From Bosea vestrisii (lineage in GTDB: Bacteria; Pseudomonadota; Alphaproteobacteria; Rhizobiales; Beijerinckiaceae), in contig NZ_CP126307.1 in the NCBI RefSeq assembly GCF_030144325.1, positions 5,608,001 through 5,672,000 of the forward strand: DNA of 64,000 nucleotides. Reading direction: 5' to 3'. Both the position numbers and the translations under genes were made by a program. Each line of letters begins with the position of its first letter. Position 1 is the first letter of the stretch. The notes beneath the pieces were generated by a model that searched no databases, was not told the origin of the DNA, and saw only the letters and a program-made list of their open reading frames with translations. Shown here in pieces: positions 16,307 through 24,953 of the stretch.

Positions 16307-17326
16307 ATGAGCCGGAAATCGTTGATCTCGTCGTCGATTCCGTTCGACGACGAGGGGGTCCACCGCGGCTATCTGCGGATGCCTCACTCCGTCCACGATT
16401 CAGCCTATGGCCATATCCCGATCCCGGTCGCCGTCGCCAAGCGTGGCTCCGGCCCGACTGTCCTGCTCACCGGCGGCGTCCATGGCGATGAGTATGAGGG
16501 TCCGCTCTTCCTCTATGACCTGATGCGGCGCCTCGAAGAGCTCGATCTCTCCGGCCGGATCATCATCGTCCCGTCGGTCAACCATCCGGCCTATTTGTCG
16601 GCGACGCGCGTCTCGCCGCTCGACCAGATCAACCTGAACCGCTCCTTCCCCGGCAGCCGCGATGGCTCGCCGACGCAGGTTATCGCCCATTACGTCTCGA
16701 CTGTGCTGTTGGCGATGGCCGACTACGCCATCGACATGCATGCCGGCGGCTCATCGCTGCAGTACCTGCCGACCCTGTTCGCGCCGCGCTGGGCGGATCC
16801 GCAGAAGAAGGCCGTGATCGCCAGTCTGGTCGAGGCCTTCGCGCCGCCGCGCGTCGCCTATTTCGACAGCTTGACGGCACTCGATGGCGAGGACCGCGTC
16901 TTCGGCAACGTCGCCGACCAGAATGGCTGCCATTTCCTCACCGGCGAATTCGGTGGCGGCTCGACCGTCAACCTCGACGGCAAGCTGGTCGCCGAGCACG
17001 GCGTTCTCGGCGTGCTTCGCCATATCGGCGTGTTGCCGCGCGAGACCGCGACGACGCCGCCCGCGAAGGTTCGCCATCTCGACATCGCCTCGCCCGGCCT
17101 CTTCGCCTTCTCGCCGGTGGCGGGAATCTTCGAGCCGGCCTTCCGGCTCGGCGACGAACTGCAGGCAGGCGCGCTGGCCGGCCTGATCCACGATCCGTCG
17201 ACGCCGTGGAACGAGCCGCTGAAGGTGCATTTCAAGGAAGGCGGCCTGGCGCTCTGCATCCGCACCTTCGCCAAGGTGAAGCCGGGCGACTGCCTCGGCC
17301 ATCTCGGCCGCGACACCACGCCCTGA
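16307..17326 (+). CDS. Succinylglutamate desuccinylase/aspartoacylase (AstE/AspA, DoeB-like) family deacylase
   Basis: Zinc-dependent carboxypeptidase-fold deacylase of 339 residues. The metal motif GGVHGDEYEGP supplies His and Glu near residues 62-66, IPSVNHPAYLSATR-like VPSVNHPAYL gives the substrate Asn/Arg region and DMHAGGSSLQYLP supplies the third ligand. The family removes acyl groups from amino acids (N-acetyl-diaminobutyrate in DoeB, N-succinylglutamate in AstE). The start at 16307 follows GGGGGAA. The divergent AsnC regulator recalls the ectoine-degradation locus, but no doeA, doeC or doeD is present, so the substrate is unknown. Confidence 0.85.
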   Translation: MSRKSLISSSIPFDDEGVHRGYLRMPHSVHDSAYGHIPIPVAVAKRGSGPTVLLTGGVHGDEYEGPLFLYDLMRRLEELDLSGRIIIVPSVNHPAYLSATRVSPLDQINLNRSFPGSRDGSPTQVIAHYVSTVLLAMADYAIDMHAGGSSLQYLPTLFAPRWADPQKKAVIASLVEAFAPPRVAYFDSLTALDGEDRVFGNVADQNGCHFLTGEFGGGSTVNLDGKLVAEHGVLGVLRHIGVLPRETATTPPAKVRHLDIASPGLFAFSPVAGIFEPAFRLGDELQAGALAGLIHDPSTPWNEPLKVHFKEGGLALCIRTFAKVKPGDCLGHLGRDTTP

Positions 17327-17373
17327 CCGGCGAGCAATCCAACACTTCCAAGAACCGACAAGAGGGTATCGGC

Positions 17374-18669
17374 ATGTCGAACGGATCGGGGCAGGGCAAG
17401 CAAGGGAAGGCAGCGGCCATCGGCGCCGCCGTCGCCGGAACGGTGTTCGAATACTACGATTTCGCCGTCTACGGCTTCCTCGCGATCTACATCGCCAAGG
17501 TCTTCTTTCCGACCGGCGATGCGCTGACCTCGCTCCTGCTCACGGTCGCGACCTTCGGCGTCGGCTTCTTCATGCGTCCGGTCGGCGCGATCGTGCTTGG
17601 CGGCTATGCCGACCGGGCCGGCCGCAAGGCTGGATTGACGTTGACGATCAGCCTGATGGCGCTCGGCACCGGCATCATCGCGCTGGCGCCTTCCTATGAG
17701 ACGATCGGCGTCGCCGCGCCGCTGCTGATCGTCGTCGGCCGGCTGCTGCAGGGCTTCTCCGGCGGCGGCGAGCTTGGCAGCGCGACTGCCTTCCTGCTCG
17801 AACATGCCGGCGAGAACCAGCGCGGCCGCATCGGCAGCCTGCAGCAGGTCAGCCAGGCCGGCTCGCTGCTGCTTGGCTCGCTCGTCAGCGCCGCCTTCGC
17901 CGCGATGCTGACCCAGGAGCAGATGGTCGCCTGGGGCTGGCGCATCCCGTTCCTGATCGGCCTGCTGATCGTCCCGATCGGTCTTTATCTGCGTGCCAAC
18001 GTCAAGGAAGGCGAGACCTTCACCAAGCGCGATAACCCGTCGCAACAGCCGATCAGGGATGTGGTCTCATTGCATGGCGGCAAGATCGCCGCCGGTTTCG
18101 GTGTGACGATCGCCTGGACGGTCTGCACCTACTGCCTGCTGATCTACATGCCGACCTTCTCGGTGCGCGAGCTCGGCCTGCTGCCGGCACAGTCGCTGCT
18201 CGCCAATGCGCTCGGCCTCGTGGCGGTCTGCGTCTTCGCCTACCTGTCGGGCACACTCTCCGACAAGGTCGGCCGGCGCCCGCCGATGATCCTGGCGGCC
18301 GCGGCGATCGCTCTTTCCGCCTATTTTGCCTTCGCCTATCTGACGGCGGCCCCTTCGCTCGAACGCCTCATCCTGGTCCAGCTCTTCATGGGAGCGCTGG
18401 TCGGGATCTATACCGGCCCTGCGCCGTCGCTGATGGGCGAGATGTTCCCGGTCGAGGTCCGCTCCTCCGGTTTCTCGATCGCCTACAACTTCGCGGTCAC
18501 GATCTTCGGCGGCTTCGCCCCGTTCATCTCGACCTGGCTGATCGCCTCGACCGGATCGAAGCTCGCCCCGGCGATCTATGTGATGATCGCGACAGTGATC
18601 AGCATCGCAGCCCTCACCTTGCTGCGCACGACGCCGTCGACGGCGGACGCGGCCCCAGCGCGGGCTTGA
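17374..18669 (+). CDS. MFS transporter, metabolite:H+ symporter (MHS) type
   Basis: Twelve-helix inner-membrane symporter of 431 residues. The N-terminus AAVAGTVFEYYDFAVYGFLA is the MHS-family hallmark and GGYADRAGRKAGL is the MFS loop 2-3 motif. The repeated loop GTLSDKVGRRPPM is at mid-protein. Characterised relatives carry proline/betaine, citrate, ketoglutarate or shikimate. The gene follows the deacylase by 47 nt. Import of the deacylase substrate, probably an acylated amino acid, is the natural inference. Confidence 0.9.
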   Translation: MSNGSGQGKQGKAAAIGAAVAGTVFEYYDFAVYGFLAIYIAKVFFPTGDALTSLLLTVATFGVGFFMRPVGAIVLGGYADRAGRKAGLTLTISLMALGTGIIALAPSYETIGVAAPLLIVVGRLLQGFSGGGELGSATAFLLEHAGENQRGRIGSLQQVSQAGSLLLGSLVSAAFAAMLTQEQMVAWGWRIPFLIGLLIVPIGLYLRANVKEGETFTKRDNPSQQPIRDVVSLHGGKIAAGFGVTIAWTVCTYCLLIYMPTFSVRELGLLPAQSLLANALGLVAVCVFAYLSGTLSDKVGRRPPMILAAAAIALSAYFAFAYLTAAPSLERLILVQLFMGALVGIYTGPAPSLMGEMFPVEVRSSGFSIAYNFAVTIFGGFAPFISTWLIASTGSKLAPAIYVMIATVISIAALTLLRTTPSTADAAPARA

Positions 18670-18712
18670 GCCCGCTTCCGAACCGCCTTCCGCAGCACAC
18701 GGACAGACGATC

Positions 18713-19777
18713 ATGACGCTTGCGATCACCAGGACGACCGCACCGAAGCCCATCCCGCAGGATGTCTCCGGCACGTTCGGCGCCTACTTCACCGACCACA
18801 TGTTCCTCATGGACTATGATGAGGAGAGGGGCTGGCACGACCGGCGCATCGTGCCGTTCGGGCCGATCTCGATCCATCCCTGCTGCTCGGCGATCCAGTA
18901 CGGCCAGTCGATCTTCGATGGTCACAAGGCCTATCGCTGCGAGGACGGCGTCATCCGCCTGTTCCGGCCGCATGCGCATCTCGAACGTATCAACAAGTCC
19001 ACGGCGCGCCTGTGCATGCCCGCCGTCGATCCGCAGGACGTGCTCGAGGCGATGGTCGCGCTCGTCGGGCTCGACCGCGACTGGGTTCCGCAGCGGCCCG
19101 GCCAGGCGCTCTATATCCGCGAGACCATGATCGGCACGGAAGGCTTCATGGCCGTCCGGCCGGCCAAGCAATACACCTTCATGATCTTCCTCTCCCCGGT
19201 CGGCGCCTATTACGCGGAAGGCGCCGATCCGGTGAAGATCCTGGTCTCCGACACCTATGTCCGGGCAGCGCGCGGCGGCATCGGGGCGGCGAAGGCAGCG
19301 GCGAATTACGGCGCGAGCCTGCTGGCCTCGGAGGAGGCGAAGGCGCAGGGCCATACCCAGGTGCTGTGGCTCGATTCGACGCATCGCCGCTTTATCGAGG
19401 AGGTCGGCACGATGAACGTCATGCTGAGGATCGGGGACGAGATCGTCACCCCGCCATTGAGCGACTCGATCCTGCCCGGCGTCACCCGCTTCACGGCGCT
19501 CGACCTGCTGCGCCACTGGGGCGAGCGGGTCAGCGAGCGTGACATCGCCATCGACGAGCTCATCGCTGGCATCGAGGACGGCTCCGTCTCGGAGATGTGG
19601 GGGATCGGCACGGCGGCCGTCGTCTCGCCGATCGGGGCGCTGACCTATCGCGGCAAGACGGTCACGGTCGCCGATGGCAAGACCGGCCCGACCACCGCGA
19701 AGCTCTACCGGGAGATCACCACGCTCCATACCCAGGCCGGTCGCGATCACCATGGCTGGCGTATCGATGTGCCTTGA
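18713..19777 (+). CDS. Branched-chain-amino-acid-type aminotransferase (fold type IV)
   Basis: PLP-dependent aminotransferase of 354 residues in the IlvE/BCAT2 group. The catalytic lysine is in RGGIGAAKAAANYGAS near residue 201, and FIEEVGTMNVM near 225 is the conserved BCAT Glu-containing motif. The order of motifs matches the longer eukaryote-like BCAT form. It lies in an operon with a deacylase, an MHS transporter and an SDR. A catabolic role on a specific amino acid is therefore more likely than a housekeeping valine/leucine role. Confidence 0.87.
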   Translation: MTLAITRTTAPKPIPQDVSGTFGAYFTDHMFLMDYDEERGWHDRRIVPFGPISIHPCCSAIQYGQSIFDGHKAYRCEDGVIRLFRPHAHLERINKSTARLCMPAVDPQDVLEAMVALVGLDRDWVPQRPGQALYIRETMIGTEGFMAVRPAKQYTFMIFLSPVGAYYAEGADPVKILVSDTYVRAARGGIGAAKAAANYGASLLASEEAKAQGHTQVLWLDSTHRRFIEEVGTMNVMLRIGDEIVTPPLSDSILPGVTRFTALDLLRHWGERVSERDIAIDELIAGIEDGSVSEMWGIGTAAVVSPIGALTYRGKTVTVADGKTGPTTAKLYREITTLHTQAGRDHHGWRIDVP

Positions 19778-19821
19778 GGGTAGGAGAGCGGTCCGCGACA
19801 CCGATCCCGCCGAGGACTGTG

Positions 19822-20568
19822 ATGAAGCTGGCAGGTAAGACGGCCCTGATCACCGGTGCCGGCAAAGGCCTCGGGCTCGAAATCGCCCGCGGCCTTGCCG
19901 AGAACGGCGCCCATGTCGTGCTGCACGGGCGCAAGCCGGCCGAGCTCGACGAAGCGAAACATACGTTGGAGCAAGCCGGTGCCGGCGTCTCCGTCCTCGT
20001 CGCGGACCTGGCGGACGAGGCCTCGACCGCTGTAGCGTGCCGCCGGCTCGTCGACGACCGCGGCAGCATCGACTTCCTCGTCAACAATGCTGGCGCGCGC
20101 GACCGGCGCCCGCTCGACCAGCTCGACCGCGCCGCCTTCCGCGGGCTGCTGGAGGTCAACCTGATCGCACCGTTCGACCTGGTGCGGCAGCTGGCGCCGC
20201 ATATGCCGGATGGCGGCCGGATCGTGAACATCACCTCGATTGCAGGGCGGATCGCCCGCGCCGGGGATCCCGGCTATATCGCCACCAAGGGCGGGCTCGA
20301 CGCGTTGACGAAGGCGCTCGCCGCCGAGCTCGGTCATCGCGCGATCACCGTCAACGCGGTCGCGCCTGGCTTCTTCGCGACCGAGGCCAATGCGGCGCTG
20401 GTCGCGGACCCGGCCATCGCCGAGCGACTGTCGCATCGCACCTCGCTCGGGCGCTGGGGTGTGCCGAAGGAGCTGGTGGGCGCGGTCGTGTTCCTCTGTT
20501 CGCCCGAGGCTTCGTTCATCACCGGCGTCACGCTGCCCGTCGACGGCGGCTATCTCGCTCATTTCTAG
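19822..20568 (+). CDS. SDR family oxidoreductase
   Basis: Classical NAD(P)-dependent short-chain dehydrogenase of 248 residues. The cofactor motif TGAGKGLG is at residues 11-18, NNAG near 88, Ser in NITSIAG near 139 and the catalytic pair in GYIATKGG (Tyr and Lys). The C-terminal TGVTLPVDGGY is typical. It resembles gluconate 5-dehydrogenase or 3-ketoacyl-ACP reductase. It ends the deacylase/MFS/aminotransferase operon, with its start 45 nt after the aminotransferase stop and GAGG upstream. Confidence 0.85.
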   Translation: MKLAGKTALITGAGKGLGLEIARGLAENGAHVVLHGRKPAELDEAKHTLEQAGAGVSVLVADLADEASTAVACRRLVDDRGSIDFLVNNAGARDRRPLDQLDRAAFRGLLEVNLIAPFDLVRQLAPHMPDGGRIVNITSIAGRIARAGDPGYIATKGGLDALTKALAAELGHRAITVNAVAPGFFATEANAALVADPAIAERLSHRTSLGRWGVPKELVGAVVFLCSPEASFITGVTLPVDGGYLAHF

Positions 20569-20811
20569 TAGGTCCGCGGTGGATCGCCGTTCCAGGCTCT
20601 CGGTACAATCGTGGCCAGATTGCGTCACGGGGCGGGTAGCAAAACCGAGCGCGGCTCTGCTATGGGTTCAGGGTGAAATGCGGTGATCTGCCTGCCGATC
20701 TGGCCGTTCACCATGGATAATCTCGTAGAGCCGCGCGAAAATTCCACTGACCGACGCAAGGCCCGCCAAGCGGTGCTGGACATATTTCCGCCGCAAGACA
20801 GGAGAAATGCC

Positions 20812-21060
20812 ATGCTCAAGATAGCCATCGCCGCAGCGGGGTTCGCTGCTCTCAGCCTCGCGGCGGCTCCGGCCTTCGCCCAGGGCAAGAAGGGCAAGGA
20901 CGAATTCCTTGGCGTCGACATGGATACCGGCCGGACCTATTACGACGGTCGCAACGACGGCAAGTACTGCCTCTACAAGACGGTGCGCGTGTTCAACCGC
21001 TACACCGGCTATTACGAGAACCGGCGGGTGCGCCGCTGCGGCCGCGGCCTCTATTTCTAG
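20812..21060 (+). CDS. Small secreted basic protein (82 aa)
   Basis: An N-terminal signal peptide ends at APAFA (residues 18-22), leaving a mature basic domain of about 60 residues. The domain has FLGVDMDTGRTYYDGRNDGKYC and a closing RRVRRCGRGLYF, with two cysteines that could form a disulfide. No family is recognised. The start at 20812 follows GGAG. The next gene, a lipoprotein, starts 10 nt after this stop and also ends in an Arg/Cys-rich stretch, so the pair may act together in the envelope. Confidence 0.6.
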   Translation: MLKIAIAAAGFAALSLAAAPAFAQGKKGKDEFLGVDMDTGRTYYDGRNDGKYCLYKTVRVFNRYTGYYENRRVRRCGRGLYF

Positions 21061-21070
21061 GAGGCTGCAG

Positions 21071-21295
21071 ATGAACCGCATCGCAAAGTTCACCATCGCG
21101 CTCGGCCTTGCGGCCGCCGCTGCCGCTTGCGGCCCAACCATCGTGGCCGCCCCCGATGGTACTCTCGTCAATACCGGCGTGGTCCAGGATGGCGACTGCC
21201 TGACCCGCACTGTCATGGTCTATGACCGTGAGCTCGGTTACGAGCGTGCGATGGAGCAGCGCTTCTGCGGCGGGCGCGCCCGCATCGCGCGCTGA
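21071..21295 (+). CDS. Small lipoprotein (74 aa)
   Basis: The signal peptide ends in AAAAAACG, a lipobox with the modified Cys near residue 20. The short mature part contains TLVNTGVVQDGDCLTRTVMVYDREL and ends FCGGRARIAR, a C-terminus similar in style to that of the preceding secreted protein (basic, Cys-containing). It starts 10 nt after that gene, with AGGAGGCTGCAG before the ATG. The two look like tandem distant relatives. Function unknown. Confidence 0.6.
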   Translation: MNRIAKFTIALGLAAAAAACGPTIVAAPDGTLVNTGVVQDGDCLTRTVMVYDRELGYERAMEQRFCGGRARIAR

Positions 21296-21314
21296 TCATT
21301 GTATTGATCCTGCG

Positions 21315-21344
21315 CAGGCCTCGCCACGGCTGTGGCGGGGCCTG
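21315..21344 (+). terminator. Hairpin, possible terminator after the small secreted-protein pair
   Basis: CAGGCCTCGCCAC (21315-21327) pairs with GTGGCGGGGCCTG (21332-21344) across a GGCT loop with one G-T wobble. The tail is only weakly T-rich (TAGCTTT), so termination is probable but not certain. Confidence 0.45.
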
Positions 21345-21400
21345 TAGCTTTGCTAGGGTATGATGACGGAATCGCTCGGATTGTTCCGGAGACAGGTCAC

Positions 21401-21607
21401 ATGCCAAAACTCTGCAAGTTCACCTCGCCCAGCGACGGCAAGCCGATCTACGTCAATCCCGATCAGGTCAGCGTCGTCTACACTTTCAAGGGCCAGCCGC
21501 CCGACACCATCATCGCCTTCCGCAAGGACTTCCAGCTGGGTGTGAAGGAAGGCCTGGAAGAGACTGTCAGGATTCTCGAAAATGCCGCCGAGGACGCCGA
21601 GCGCTGA
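21401..21607 (+). CDS. Small hypothetical protein (68 aa)
   Basis: Soluble protein of 68 residues beginning MPKLCKFTSPSDGKPIYVNP, with predicted beta strands (VSVVYTF, TIIAFRKDF) and a C-terminal acidic helix. The layout resembles small single-domain proteins annotated as hypothetical in many alphaproteobacteria. A weak ribosome-binding site (GGAGACAGG) precedes the start. No catalytic motif is visible. It is preceded by the hairpin at 21315 and is probably its own transcript. Confidence 0.55.
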   Translation: MPKLCKFTSPSDGKPIYVNPDQVSVVYTFKGQPPDTIIAFRKDFQLGVKEGLEETVRILENAAEDAER

Positions 21608-21663
21608 CGGTTTAGGGCGAGCTGGCGTCTCCATCAGCGCCGGATTCTCGTCACAAAGCAGCC

Positions 21664-21921
21664 ATGCAGCGCTTCCATCCTCGCGTCATGAGGATCATAG
21701 CCGCTTCAGCACTCACCCTGGCTCTTAGCGCTTGCGCGAGCACGCCGAACCCGATCGTCGAGGACCGCTCGCGCTGCGACGCCTATGGCTTCCAGCGCGG
21801 CACCGACGCCTACGCGAACTGCGTCATGACGCAGGACCGCGATCGTGAGCGTCGTTACGACCGCCAGGCGGGGCAGCGACCGTCCCGCCCCGAACGACCT
21901 TACGGTTCCGAAGAGGAATAG
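21664..21921 (+). CDS. Small lipoprotein (85 aa)
   Basis: Signal peptide with lipobox LALSACAST, the modified Cys being near residue 24. The mature part has two cysteines in SRCDAYGFQRGTDAYANCVM, a pattern seen in short alphaproteobacterial lipoproteins, followed by a charged tail rich in Arg, Asp and Glu that ends YGSEEE. An internal ATG at residue 9 is an alternative start. Function unknown. Confidence 0.6.
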   Translation: MQRFHPRVMRIIAASALTLALSACASTPNPIVEDRSRCDAYGFQRGTDAYANCVMTQDRDRERRYDRQAGQRPSRPERPYGSEEE

Positions 21922-22008
21922 CCGCCGGTCTCAGGGCGCTTGAGCGGTGCGGGCGTGGGGTTCCGCTCCTGCCGGATTCGTGCCGCTTCAGACTGTTCAG
22001 TCAGGCTC

Positions 22009-22512
22009 ATGATCCATGCTTCGCAGCTCGAGACGGTGCGGCTCGTCGTCAGGCCTTTCGTGCAGGCCGACGCCCCGCTGCTCGTCGCCCTTTTCGCCGA
22101 CCCTGACGTCCACCGCTTCGTCGATGACGGCCAGCCTCTGACGCCGGATGTCGCGGCGCTCTGGGTCGAACGCTCGGCGGCCAATCTCGAACGCTTCGGC
22201 TATGGCACCGGCGCCGTGGTCGAGCGCGCCAGCGGCGAGCTGATCGGTTGGGCCGGGTTTGCGCGGCCGGGCGACGGCACCGAGGAGGTGATCTATGGCC
22301 TCCGGCGCGCGAGCTGGGGCAGGGGCCTGGGCAAGGAACTGCTTGCCGGCCTCGTCGCCTTTGCCGAAGAGCGCGGCATCGCGCCGATCAGGGCGACGGT
22401 CGACCCAGCCAACCGCGCCTCGATTCATCTGTTGCGGCTGGCGGGATTCGTGCTCGCCGAGCCGGGCCATGACTGTGGTGCCGGGAACGATCTCTACCTG
22501 CGCGGAGCCTGA
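22009..22512 (+). CDS. GNAT family N-acetyltransferase (RimJ/RimL type)
   Basis: Acetyl-CoA-dependent acyltransferase of 167 residues. The N-terminal TVRLVVRPFVQADAPLL is the typical first strand and helix of the RimJ/RimL subgroup. GYGTGAVVERASGELIGWAGF gives the central sheet, the acetyl-CoA loop is ASWGRGLGKEL and the C-terminal strand is NRASIHLLRLAGF. The acceptor substrate cannot be predicted. The gene stands alone. Confidence 0.8.
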   Translation: MIHASQLETVRLVVRPFVQADAPLLVALFADPDVHRFVDDGQPLTPDVAALWVERSAANLERFGYGTGAVVERASGELIGWAGFARPGDGTEEVIYGLRRASWGRGLGKELLAGLVAFAEERGIAPIRATVDPANRASIHLLRLAGFVLAEPGHDCGAGNDLYLRGA

Positions 22513-22756
22513 CGGCGTCGCCAGCACAAAAAGCAAAAAGCTGCTCATTCTGCGCCGGATTGCAGCTCATTCTTCTCCGTCAGGCTGCTCTTGCGTGCTG
22601 CGCCCGTCGCCACCGGCTGGCGGGGCGCGTGAGAGATATCCGTCATGCATCGATCGTGGCCAAGACTGAAGCCGTGCCGGTTGGGCTTTGGCGCGAAGAC
22701 GGCTATCTGATCGCTGGGCCGCAGCGCGGCTTCGCTGTTTTGCCATGAGGGGCACG

Positions 22757-23071
22757 ATGATCCTCGACGAGCGTACCTACGCCATCAAACCTGCGCATGT
22801 GCGCGACTATCTCGACCTCTATGTCGCTGAGGGGATGGAGCTGCAGATCTCCCATCTCGGTCATCTGATCGGCTGGTTCACCACCGATACCGGCGTGGTC
22901 AACGAAGTCGTGCACATGTGGCGCTTCGAGGATGCCGGCGATCGCGAGCGCCGGCGCGCTGCGATGGAAGCCGACCCGCGCTGGCAGGTCTTCCGCGCCA
23001 AGGCTGCCCCTTACGTCCTCGAGATGCGCAGCCGGATCCTCAGGCCGACGCATTTCTCGCCGCTGCGCTGA
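22757..23071 (+). CDS. NIPSNAP family protein
   Basis: Small ferredoxin-like-fold protein of 104 residues. It begins MILDERTYAIKPAHVRDYLDLY, as NIPSNAP domains do, and carries HLIGWFTTDTGVVNEVVHMWRFEDAGDRERRRA, with the conserved Trp and charged helix. The start at 22757 follows GAGGGG; an upstream in-frame ATG at 22745 lacks such a site. It is 19 nt upstream of the TRAP permease, so the two are likely co-transcribed. NIPSNAP proteins occur often beside catabolic transporters, but their biochemical role is unknown. Confidence 0.8.
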   Translation: MILDERTYAIKPAHVRDYLDLYVAEGMELQISHLGHLIGWFTTDTGVVNEVVHMWRFEDAGDRERRRAAMEADPRWQVFRAKAAPYVLEMRSRILRPTHFSPLR

Positions 23072-23090
23072 TGCGGAGCAGGGCGCTGCC

Positions 23091-24953
23091 ATGATCGCTG
23101 CGCCGACCCAGCCATCCGCTCGCCTCATCGGCGGACGCGTGCTCGCCGTGCTCGTGGCGGGTCTCGAATGGCTCGGCGCGGCAATCCTCGCTCTGCTTTT
23201 CCTCGTGGTGATGGCCGCGGTCACGCGGCGCTATCTGCTCGGCGGCGGGCTGGTCTGGTCGGACGAGCTCGCGATCTGGCTCAATGTCGCGCTGGTGGCG
23301 GTCGGCGCACCGCTGGCGGCGACCAGTGCGCTCGCCATGCGGCTCGATGTCGTCGCGAACCTCTTGCCGCCGAAGGGACGACGCCTTGCCTCCATCCTGG
23401 CCGAGGCGATCGCCATTCATGGCTCGCTGGTTCTGGCCCTCGGCGGCACCAGCGTCGCTGCAATGGTTGGCGGCACTTCGACCGTGCTTGGCCTGCCCGA
23501 GAGCCTGCGCTTCGCCGTCTTCGCCATCGGCGGCGGGCTGACGCTCGTCGTCGTGCTCTGGCGCGCAGCGCTGAACCTGTCCTGGCCCGCGGCGCTCGCG
23601 GCACTGCTGCTCGGCGCCGGCTTCTACGCCCTGGCGCAGAGCGCGACGGGGCTCTTCGTCGAAACGCCGAGCCTCGTCGCGGGGCTCGCCGCCGCAGCAG
23701 GGCTTCTGCTCGGCGCGCCGCTGCCTTTTGCGCTGCTGGCCGGCGTCTCGCTCTCGGGTGCGTTCGGCGGCCTGTTGCCGGAGCCGGCCATCGTCCAGAA
23801 CACGGTGGCGGGCGTCTCGAAATTCCTGCTGCTGGCGATCCCGTTCTTCCTGCTCGCCGGCGAATTGCTGACCGCGGGCGGTCTCGCCGAGCGGCTGGTG
23901 CGCTTCGCCGCGGCGCTGGTCGGGCATTTTCGGGCCGGGCTGGCGCAGACCGCTTTAGTCGCCAGTGTCTTGTTCTCCGGCGCCTCCGGCTCCTCGGTCG
24001 CCAACGCCGCCTTCGGCGCCAAGGTGGTGGCGCCGGCGCTGGTGGCGCGCGGCTATCCACCGGCCAATGCCACCGCGATCGTCGCCGGCGTCTCGATGCT
24101 CGACAACATCATCCCGCCCTCGATCGCCTTCCTGATTCTGGCGGCGGCGACCAATCTCTCGGTCGGGTCGCTGCTGGTCGGCGGCTTCGTGGCGGGGGCG
24201 GTGCTGACTTTGGCGCTCGCCATCGGCATCCATCTCAGTGTCCGCGGCGTGGTCGATTCTGCGCCGCGCGCCAACGGGACCGAGAGGGCGCGGGCTTTCG
24301 TCGGCGCGCTGCCGGCGATCGGCCTCGGCATCGTCGTGGTGGTCGGTATCCGCTTTGGCGTGGTCACCGTAACGGAAGCTTCTGCGCTCGCCGTCGCCTA
24401 TGCGCTCGTCGCCTGCTTGCTCTTGCGCAGCCTGAACGCCGGCACCGTGCTGGCGTCCTTGCGCAAGGCGGCGGGGGAGGCGGCGGCGGTCGGCCTCCTG
24501 ATCGGCGCCTCCGCACCCTTCGCCTTCCTGCTCGCCGTCGACCGCGTCTCCGAGCAGATGGCCGGGCTGGTCACCGCGCTGGGCGGCGGGCCGCTGGCGG
24601 TGATGCTGCTCTCCAACCTCGTCCTGCTCGTCGCCGGCCTCTTCCTCGATATCGGCGCGGCAATCCTGCTGCTCGCACCCTTGTTGCTGCCGGCCGCCAT
24701 CGCCGCCGGGCTCGATCCGATCCAGTTCGGCGTCGTCCTCGTCGTCAACCTGATGATCCACGGCCTGACGCCGCCGCTCGGCATCCTCGTCTATGTCGCG
24801 AGCGGCATCATGCGGATATCGCCGGCCGCGGTGTTCCGGGCCGTACTGCCCTTGCTGGCGAGCCTGCTCGTCGCGCTCTTCATCCTCTGCCTTGCGGTGG
24901 CGGCCTGGCCGTCGCTACCTGTTTCCTTCAAGGAGCTGTTCCGATGGTTTTGA
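23091..24953 (+). CDS. TRAP transporter permease, fused DctQ-DctM
   Basis: Inner-membrane TRAP transporter subunit of 620 residues in which small (DctQ) and large (DctM) permease domains are fused. The first four helices (about residues 15-180) contain the DctQ signature RRYLLGGGLVWSDELAIWL. From about residue 205 the DctM domain has GVSKFLLLAIPFFLLAGELL, the conserved SGSSVANAAFGAKVV and LMIHGLTPPLGILVYV near the end. TRAP systems import organic acids with sodium ions. The receptor gene overlaps its 3' end by 10 nt. Confidence 0.92.
   Translation: MIAAPTQPSARLIGGRVLAVLVAGLEWLGAAILALLFLVVMAAVTRRYLLGGGLVWSDELAIWLNVALVAVGAPLAATSALAMRLDVVANLLPPKGRRLASILAEAIAIHGSLVLALGGTSVAAMVGGTSTVLGLPESLRFAVFAIGGGLTLVVVLWRAALNLSWPAALAALLLGAGFYALAQSATGLFVETPSLVAGLAAAAGLLLGAPLPFALLAGVSLSGAFGGLLPEPAIVQNTVAGVSKFLLLAIPFFLLAGELLTAGGLAERLVRFAAALVGHFRAGLAQTALVASVLFSGASGSSVANAAFGAKVVAPALVARGYPPANATAIVAGVSMLDNIIPPSIAFLILAAATNLSVGSLLVGGFVAGAVLTLALAIGIHLSVRGVVDSAPRANGTERARAFVGALPAIGLGIVVVVGIRFGVVTVTEASALAVAYALVACLLLRSLNAGTVLASLRKAAGEAAAVGLLIGASAPFAFLLAVDRVSEQMAGLVTALGGGPLAVMLLSNLVLLVAGLFLDIGAAILLLAPLLLPAAIAAGLDPIQFGVVLVVNLMIHGLTPPLGILVYVASGIMRISPAAVFRAVLPLLASLLVALFILCLAVAAWPSLPVSFKELFRWF

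Noticed and set aside
22560..22748. A 62-codon plus-strand frame before the NIPSNAP gene
   Set aside because: No ribosome-binding site, and the product has no domain or sensible composition.
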